Shown: positions 6,868-11,554 of the stretch, piece after piece | Layout of the letters: every line of letters starts with the position of its first letter | How positions within the stretch are numbered: position 1 is the stretch's first letter | NCBI GenBank assembly: GCA_002399085.1 | Contig: DHCY01000010.1 | Coordinates: 1-11,554, forward strand | Source: Anaerolineaceae bacterium UBA4890 | Lineage (GTDB): Bacteria; Chloroflexota; Anaerolineae; Anaerolineales; Anaerolineaceae | Direction: 5' to 3' | Length of the DNA stretch: 11,554 bases | Program-made: the position numbers and the translations under genes | Notes under the pieces: model-generated | Seen by the model: the letters and a program-made list of their open reading frames with translations, nothing else | The model's database searches: none | What the model was told of the DNA's origin: nothing

Positions 6868-7544
6868 TGCTGACCTGGCTAGGCTACTTCGAACGCTTTG
6901 GGCAGAACTTCCTGCGCGGTGCAGGGGTGACGCTGGAGCTGACGGCGGTTGGGCTGGCAATCGGCTTTGTGCTGGGCTTGTTTTTGGCGCTGGCGCGCAG
7001 TTATGGACCCAAATGGTTGCAGCAGGTGGCTGGGGCTTATATCGCGGTTTTCCGCGGCACGCCGCTTTTGGTGCAGTTGTTTATCATTTATTACGGTTTG
7101 CCTGAGATCGGTATCGCATTCTCACAGAATTTGGCAGCCTACCTGGCGCTGGGGCTCAACAGCGCTGCCTACCAGGCAGAATATTTGCGTGGTTCGATCA
7201 ACGCAATTGGCTCAGCCCAGATGCAAGCTGGCAGATCGATCGGGTTGTCGAAGTGGCAGACCATTTTTTATGTCATTCTGCCCCAGGCGTTAAGGCTGGC
7301 GTTACCGAGCTGGTCGAACGAGCCGATTTCACTGCTGAAAACCACCGCGATCGTATTTTTGATTGCAGTGCAGGACCTGATGGCGGAAGGTAAACGCGCT
7401 GCCACCGCCACCTTCGATTTTGTGGGGGTCTACCTGGCAGTGGCGGTTGTATATTTGGTGATGGTCTTCGTGCTGGACGCCCTGCTCAAATTCGTCGAGC
7501 GTAAAACCAAAATCCCCGGAATGGACATCGAAACTAGTCGGTAA
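6867..7544 (+). CDS. Amino acid ABC transporter permease (HisM/HisQ type), second subunit
   Basis: A 225-aa inner-membrane permease with about five transmembrane helices, the canonical FRGTPLLVQL (62-71), and the EAA loop at about 115-141 (SAQMQAGRSIGLSKWQ then YVILPQA). It is followed by LPSWSNEPISLLKTTA, as usual for this family. The ATG at 6867 overlaps the ATPase stop codon by one base (TGATG). A TTG three bases earlier is an alternative first codon. Being the last gene of the cassette, it completes a receptor, two permeases and one ATPase. The sequence is closer to the family norm than the first permease (GTPLLVQ rather than GIPPLVL). No terminator with a T-run is visible after it. Confidence 0.93.
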   Translation: MLTWLGYFERFGQNFLRGAGVTLELTAVGLAIGFVLGLFLALARSYGPKWLQQVAGAYIAVFRGTPLLVQLFIIYYGLPEIGIAFSQNLAAYLALGLNSAAYQAEYLRGSINAIGSAQMQAGRSIGLSKWQTIFYVILPQALRLALPSWSNEPISLLKTTAIVFLIAVQDLMAEGKRAATATFDFVGVYLAVAVVYLVMVFVLDALLKFVERKTKIPGMDIETSR

Positions 7545-7819
7545 AGAGTTTTTCCAGAGTTTCTGATCGCTATTCTCGTAAGTCTCCTGACCGGGCGCTG
7601 GGAGCGATTTGGGCTGATCAGATATTCATAAGTGGGGTGATAAAAAAGTGTCTCTGGCAGTTGTTTAAAACGGTGTATATTTATTGTTAATCCCGCAATA
7701 TGCTAGAACCATAAGTTGTTCTGTTTCAAGTATTGTTCGATCTAATTTTTCATGCAAGTTACTTGGAATATTGGTCTTGACCGATGGAATTTTACACCTG
7801 GTGGCAGTGGAGGCAGCAT
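7545..7819. other. Intergenic region after the ABC operon, possible repeat relic
   Basis: About 275 bases without a gene. ATCGCT (7566-7571) and AGCGAT (7603-7608) form a weak inverted repeat around GTCTCCT-GACCGGGCG. This segment (7575-7606) resembles 4329-4360 of structured repeat copy 2, roughly two thirds identical by eye, and may be a decayed relative. The palindrome CTGATCAG follows (7614-7621). From about 7650 the sequence is AT-rich and should hold the promoter of the CPBP gene, but no hexamer pair with correct spacing stands out. Confidence 0.4.
7809..7813 (+). promoter_or_regulatory. Ribosome binding site selecting the internal ATG
   Basis: GGAGG lies six bases before ATG at 7820. 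The in-frame ATG at 7784 has no Shine-Dalgarno sequence, and using it would place this GGAGG inside the gene. The later start is therefore preferred. Confidence 0.7.
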
Positions 7820-8683
7820 ATGGATGATCATCGTTTTACGCTCAAAGAATGGGGAGTGCGGGTTGCCGTAGCCTTGGTGTTTGTGGCACTGGGGTTGCTG
7901 CTTTACATTGTATTCAGCCCGCTGCGACCATGGCTGGATAAGTCTGCTGATTACCTGGGTCGGATTGCGGTGACCGCCAGTCTTTTGGTTGTGGTTTGGG
8001 TTGCTGGGAAAAACGAGCAGCTCAAGCCTTACCGAACATTGCTGCTCGTTTTATTAATCATGTCAGTGGCAATCTCGCTGGACTGGGTTTTCGCGATTTA
8101 CCTTTTGGAATATATGGGGCTCAACACCCAGACAGCTTCAGGGATTGCTCTGCTGAAGCTAAACGAATTCTTCATCGTTGCCAGCACTATCATTTCCCTC
8201 ACGTTGCTCACAGGCGGCAGCCTGGGCTCGATCTACATCCAGAAGGGCAATTTGAAATTGGGTTTACTCGTGGGTGGGATCGCTTTCTTCCTGTCTGCAG
8301 CAGCCTCACCCTGGATGGCACGCTTTATGTTCAACGGTCAAGACCTGACCCCAGACCGGCTCAGAGCCTGGCTGCCCTGGGTGTTGATTTTTGCCCTGGC
8401 AAATGCTGCACAAGAGGAATTATTGTTCCGGGGCTTGTTTCTGCGTAAGTTAGAGCCATTCTTTGGGAAATTGTTCTCTAATATTCTGATCGTATTCGTT
8501 TTCACCCTGGTGCATCAAGGAGTCAATTACACCTCCGATCAAATCGGCTTTCTGGCGATTCTATCGCTGCTGGCATTCGCCTGGGGAAACCTGATGCAAA
8601 AGAGCGACAGCATCTGGGGGTCCATCCTTTTCCATGCAGGCTTGGATATCCCGGTGATTTTAGGGATTCTCTCGAACCTATAG
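7820..8683 (+). CDS. CPBP-family intramembrane metalloprotease (Abi/Rce1-like)
   Basis: A 287-aa polytopic membrane protein with about eight hydrophobic segments. All three CPBP motifs are present: EELLFR (E199, E200, R204), FTLVH (H232) and HAGLD (H272, D276). In Rce1 and MroQ-type relatives, these glutamates and histidines form the intramembrane catalytic centre (family knowledge). Bacterial members process peptides or prenylated/signal substrates, or give bacteriocin immunity; the substrate here cannot be inferred. Starting at 7820 rather than 7784 gives MDDHRFTLKEWGVR, a short cytoplasmic leader before TM1. The gene is monocistronic, after a 275-base gap from the ABC operon, and convergent with the serine protease gene. 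No bacteriocin or peptide gene is visible next to it. Confidence 0.88.
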   Translation: MDDHRFTLKEWGVRVAVALVFVALGLLLYIVFSPLRPWLDKSADYLGRIAVTASLLVVVWVAGKNEQLKPYRTLLLVLLIMSVAISLDWVFAIYLLEYMGLNTQTASGIALLKLNEFFIVASTIISLTLLTGGSLGSIYIQKGNLKLGLLVGGIAFFLSAAASPWMARFMFNGQDLTPDRLRAWLPWVLIFALANAAQEELLFRGLFLRKLEPFFGKLFSNILIVFVFTLVHQGVNYTSDQIGFLAILSLLAFAWGNLMQKSDSIWGSILFHAGLDIPVILGILSNL

Positions 8684-8770
8684 AGATGCGAAGTATAAGT
8701 CAGGCTCACAATGAGATGAATAATCCGCTGAAAGCGACTTTGCTGGTGGTTTAATGAAAAATCAGAATTT

Positions 8771-8807
8771 AAAAGAACTGGCGATACTTTGAATCGCCAG
8801 TTCTTTT
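8771..8807. terminator. Strong bidirectional rho-independent terminator
   Basis: A perfect 15-bp stem (8771-8785 with 8793-8807) with a 7-base loop has an A-run on its left arm and TTTTT on its right. It can therefore terminate transcription in both directions. It lies between two convergent genes, 87 bases after the CPBP stop and 20 bases beyond the serine protease stop, and evidently serves both. Confidence 0.9.
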
Positions 8808-8827
8808 TCATTACTTATCGAGTCGTG

Positions 8828-10435
8828 TTATGGCAGGTAGCCAACCACATCAAAAGTTGCCAAAATCTGATCGAGTGTGTCAAAATCTGCATCTGAGATC
8901 ATATTGACTATAAGCAAAACCAAATATGCAGACGGGTTGTTTATTGGACGGGCTGAAAGAATAAACAACACGTTGTCCTCGCCGAGACAATTTGAGAACA
9001 GGTCATACTTGCCTTCAAAAGCGCTATCCGCATAATCATAGCGGTCGATCAGTTCACAATCCTGCATGTAACTGTCGCGATAGATATCCAGAAGCTGCAC
9101 GTACCCACCGAATTGAGCGATTTCGTCGGAAGCGGCATAGAAAATGCCGGGTTCGTAATAGCCATAGGTAAAGCCTTCGAGGTCTGCCGCGGCAGAGATG
9201 GAAGCGCCATAAACGGTGGTCTCGTCAGCCCAGATACTGCCATCCACCTGCGCCCAGGCGGCAGGGACATCGACCTGAATCGCGCCTTCGTCATCCTGAA
9301 TGGTGATATAGCCACCTGAGGGTGCTGCAGGGTTGTCCTCGAGGGTAATATCGGATTGCTCAGAAACTTGCTGCGCGAATGAGAAGGATTGCTCGAGCGT
9401 GCGCCCGTTGATCTGACCTTCCAGGAATTCTTCGGTGGCAAACCGCAGTACTTCGAGCGAATAAGTATCGGTAGCCGAGCGGGTGCGCAGGATGTCACAG
9501 TAGGACGACATAGTGCCATCGGTCGCCAGCACGAGACCTTCCATCTTCGTGATAATATCGCCGCCTTTAATGCCGGCTTTGTCGGCAGGCGAACCCGACT
9601 TGACACTCGCAACCCAGATGCCGGTGATGCTGCCATCTTCATTGGAGACTGCAGTACCGTTCACGCCGATCGATTCAAAATCGACTCCGGATTCAAGCTT
9701 GGCGATAATAGATTGGGCAATCTCTGCCTTGATCGCAAAATTGGTGTCATATTGGTCAGAGCCGGCATAATTGATGCCAATCACCTTGCCATCTTTTGAG
9801 AGCAACGGTCCACCTGAATTTCCGCCACGAATGCGCGCGTCGTGTTCAATGACCGCATCTACGGAAGCCCAGCTGGTTTCTCCATCGGCGTTGGCTTTAG
9901 AAATGATGCCCTTGGTCAGGGTATATTCAGGGTCTCCCAGGGGGAAGCCGGCGGAAAAAACTTCAACACCTGGGTCAGTATTCCCTTCGTACCATTCAAA
10001 ATAAGGGAAACCATCGCCTTCGATATCGATCACTGCCAGGTCCCAGCATTCTGAGACGCCCAAAATGCGGGCATTCAGGGGTTTGGTGTTGCCGCCCACC
10101 CAGACTTTGATCAGGGCAGCCCCGGTGACTACATGATTATTGGTAACCGCAATGCCACTTGGGTCGATGATGAAGCCAGAGCCGCGACCGGCAGTATTGA
10201 GCTGTTGCCCAAACTCGGGGTCAACAAATGAGCCCTGCGCTTCAATCTGGATCGTCGCGAATTTTGCATCTTCGATGCTGCCGACGGCATTCGTTGCAGT
10301 GTCTGCTGTCGGTTCTTCGATAACTACAACAGAGGTTGGCTCTGCTGTTGGGATATCAATGGGGGCAGCTGGTTTGGAGCAAGCAGACAAAATGATGGAA
10401 AGAATAAATAGGATGGCGAATATTCGGGTACGCAT
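8828..10435 (-). CDS. Secreted lipoprotein trypsin-like serine protease with PDZ domain
   Basis: A 535-aa extracytoplasmic protease of the HtrA/DegP type. The signal peptide MRTRIFAILFILSIILSAC ends in lipobox LSAC with lipidated C19, followed by a Pro/Thr/Ala-rich linker (about 20-50). The chymotrypsin-fold domain (about 55-250) has a complete triad: H101 in AVTNNHVV, D132 in CWDLAVIDI and S207 in GGNSGGP. One PDZ domain follows (about 268-335), with AGIKGGDIITKMEG. Residues about 376-535 form a further domain (starting YITIQDDEGAIQVDVP) that I do not recognise; its C460 and C483 could form a disulphide. AGGAGGA (10440-10446) precedes the ATG by four bases. Likely role: quality control or processing of exported proteins. 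It is transcribed alone, ending at the shared terminator. Confidence 0.93.
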   Translation of the reverse strand: MRTRIFAILFILSIILSACSKPAAPIDIPTAEPTSVVVIEEPTADTATNAVGSIEDAKFATIQIEAQGSFVDPEFGQQLNTAGRGSGFIIDPSGIAVTNNHVVTGAALIKVWVGGNTKPLNARILGVSECWDLAVIDIEGDGFPYFEWYEGNTDPGVEVFSAGFPLGDPEYTLTKGIISKANADGETSWASVDAVIEHDARIRGGNSGGPLLSKDGKVIGINYAGSDQYDTNFAIKAEIAQSIIAKLESGVDFESIGVNGTAVSNEDGSITGIWVASVKSGSPADKAGIKGGDIITKMEGLVLATDGTMSSYCDILRTRSATDTYSLEVLRFATEEFLEGQINGRTLEQSFSFAQQVSEQSDITLEDNPAAPSGGYITIQDDEGAIQVDVPAAWAQVDGSIWADETTVYGASISAAADLEGFTYGYYEPGIFYAASDEIAQFGGYVQLLDIYRDSYMQDCELIDRYDYADSAFEGKYDLFSNCLGEDNVLFILSARPINNPSAYLVLLIVNMISDADFDTLDQILATFDVVGYLP

Positions 10436-10483
10436 AGAGTCCTCCTGGGGAAATTTTGGTATTGCAGCATTCTAATTATGCAC

Positions 10484-10494
10484 ATTATATTATA
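10484..10494 (-). promoter_or_regulatory. Candidate -10 elements of the protease gene
   Basis: On the minus strand two TATAAT hexamers overlap by one base (10489-10494, then 10484-10489), about 50-60 bases before the protease start codon. The region is AT-rich. No convincing -35 lies 17 bases upstream, so the exact start point is uncertain. Confidence 0.45.
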
Positions 10495-10500
10495 CATGGA

Positions 10501-10803
10501 CAAAAATTTGATGATTTGTACTTAATACCTGATATCACCCAGATGGCAGTCAGTTTCGAAAGCAATGAGAGCCTGTGATGAAACTGAAGATTCTAATCTT
10601 AGAGCTTGGAAAACTTTTCTCAGTAAGGAAGAATCCTTTTAATGCGTAGAGTCTGGAAGATGGATGCTCAGGATAACAGGACAAGACTGCAGATTTACGG
10701 CTCCGGTTAAACACCATAATGCGATCTGGGTGCGTAACTTCACCTGGAGACCTTCGGTCAGTTCACGTGCGCGGCGAGGACGCCGGCACGACCAATGTTA
10801 TTC
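10501..10803. other. Intergenic region between protease gene and rRNA genes
   Basis: I see no gene in these 300 bases. An 8-bp inverted repeat, TCAGTTTC/GAAACTGA, spans 10550-10587. Around 10746 is GGAGACC-TTC-GGTC, the same short hairpin form that occurs in both 160-bp repeats. A GC-rich hairpin at 10767-10789 (GTGC-GCGGCG, loop AGGA, CGCCGGCAC) has nine pairs and one bulge. These may be pieces of interspersed repeats. Confidence 0.4.
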
Positions 10804-10869
10804 ATACCTCATCCACCGCTTCGCGGTCCCCCTTCTCTAAGGAGAAGGCTGAGTAAAATGAAAAGTCTC
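10804..10869. repeat. Small two-hairpin repeat, copy A
   Basis: This 66-base unit is about 90% identical to 10935-11001, in the same orientation. It contains ACCGC-TTC-GCGGT (10815-10827) and an adjacent CCTTCTC/GAGAAGG hairpin (10831-10848). It ends in ATGAAAAGTCTC, reproducing the last few bases of the 5S gene and its flank, which suggests the unit was duplicated from the 5S-proximal copy. REP-like repetitive extragenic elements have this size and form. Confidence 0.75.
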
Positions 10870-10934
10870 GCGGCTATCGTGGCGACGTTCGAGTGGAGTG
10901 GAGGTTGCGCCCAGAGATGTTGTCGGGCTTGACT

Positions 10935-11001
10935 ATACCTAATCCACCGCTTCGCGGTCCCCCTTCTCCAAGGAGAAGGCATAGTTAAATGAAAAAGTCT
11001 C
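10935..11001. repeat. Small two-hairpin repeat, copy B, abutting 5S
   Basis: Second copy of the unit, 131 bases from the first. Hairpins: ACCGC-TTC-GCGGT (10946-10958), and CCTTCTCC-AA-GGAGAAGG (10962-10979), where a C:G pair replaces the T:G wobble of copy A. The unit runs into the 3' end of the 5S gene (minus strand), so on that strand it forms the immediate downstream structure of the rRNA transcript. It could serve in termination or 3' processing, although no T-run follows the hairpins. Confidence 0.75.
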
Positions 11002-11119
11002 TTGGCAATGACCTACTCTCCCAGGGGGCTGCCCCCCAAGTACCATCGGCGCTGACGAACTTAACTTCCGGGTTCGGGATGTTACCGGGTGTACCCTCGT
11101 CGCTAGAATCACCAAGAGA
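10998..11119 (-). rRNA. rrf: 5S ribosomal RNA
   Basis: On the minus strand the sequence has the 5S hallmarks: the conserved loop CCCGAACCCGGAAGTTAAG, GATGGTACT, and the closing helix. The terminal strands GTCTCTTGG and CCAAGAGAC pair perfectly (10997-11005 with 11112-11120, extendable by one pair). That gives a molecule of roughly 117-122 nt; the exact ends are estimates. It follows the 23S gene after a spacer of about 85 bases. The short open frame across this stretch is not a gene. Confidence 0.95.
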
Positions 11120-11204
11120 CTAATTTCTAATCTCAATGAAACGAATATCATTTGTAAAGTAGAAGCGAATTCTAAAGAATAAGCACCGAGTTCTCCGCAT
11201 CACG

Positions 11205-11554
<350 letters not shown>

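Noticed and set aside
9049..9799. Open frames of up to about 197 codons overlapping the serine protease gene
   Set aside because: The overlapping protease frame contains a signal peptide, full catalytic triad and PDZ domain. The shadows have no such features.
10870..10934. Remnant of a second 5S gene between the two small repeats
   Set aside because: The 65 bases between the units show none of the conserved 5S loop sequences. Only the last few bases of the repeat edge match the 5S end.
10804..11001. CRISPR array
   Set aside because: Only two repeat units of about 66 bp, each with internal hairpins, and no cas genes in the window.
10939..11151. 70-codon open frame across the 5S rRNA
   Set aside because: It is covered almost entirely by an unmistakable 5S rRNA gene.

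Overview
The window is bacterial chromosome with an ordinary gene density and a GC content I judge by eye to be near 50%. Evidence for a bacterium: AGGAGG/GGAG ribosome binding sites, two lipoprotein signal peptides with lipoboxes, operonic overlaps, and rRNA genes of bacterial type. The mix of a DbpA-tailed DEAD-box helicase, a lipoprotein trypsin/PDZ protease and a polar amino acid ABC cassette would fit an Anaerolineae-like Chloroflexota. That assignment is a low-to-moderate confidence inference; the 23S fragment at the right end would settle it.

Layout, left to right. A strong 12-bp hairpin (28-55) lies beyond the 3' end of a small uncharacterised gene on the minus strand (66-485). An AT-rich gap (486-847) with short repeats, a small palindrome and a candidate promoter leads to a 12-TM MFS exporter on the plus strand (887-2170). 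Convergent to it is a DEAD-box RNA helicase on the minus strand (2341-4047). Next comes a four-gene amino acid ABC transporter operon on the plus strand: lipoprotein binding protein (4570-5361), an intercistronic hairpin, permease (5438-6082), ATPase (6100-6867) and second permease (6867-7544). A CPBP-family membrane protease follows (7820-8683). It converges, across a 15-bp bidirectional terminator, on a secreted lipoprotein serine protease with a PDZ domain and an unassigned C-terminal domain (8828-10435, minus). The right end carries a 5S rRNA gene and the 3' part of a 23S rRNA gene, both on the minus strand, with 5S downstream of 23S as in a standard rrn operon.

How the genes fit together. 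Only the ABC cassette is a clear functional unit: a lipid-anchored receptor feeds a transporter with two different HisM/HisQ-type subunits and one ATPase. The other genes are individually promoted housekeeping or envelope functions: drug or metabolite efflux, RNA remodelling, intramembrane proteolysis, and extracytoplasmic proteolysis.

The most interesting non-coding signal is a pair of diverged repeats of about 160 bp in the same orientation, flanking the helicase gene (2169-2332 and 4291-4446). Each can form a hairpin, and one stem pair differs between copies in a compensatory way. A second repeat family, about 66 bp with two small hairpins, occurs twice in tandem (131-bp period) immediately downstream of the 5S gene. 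I found no CRISPR array, transposase, tRNA, toxin-antitoxin pair, or clear new multi-gene system.
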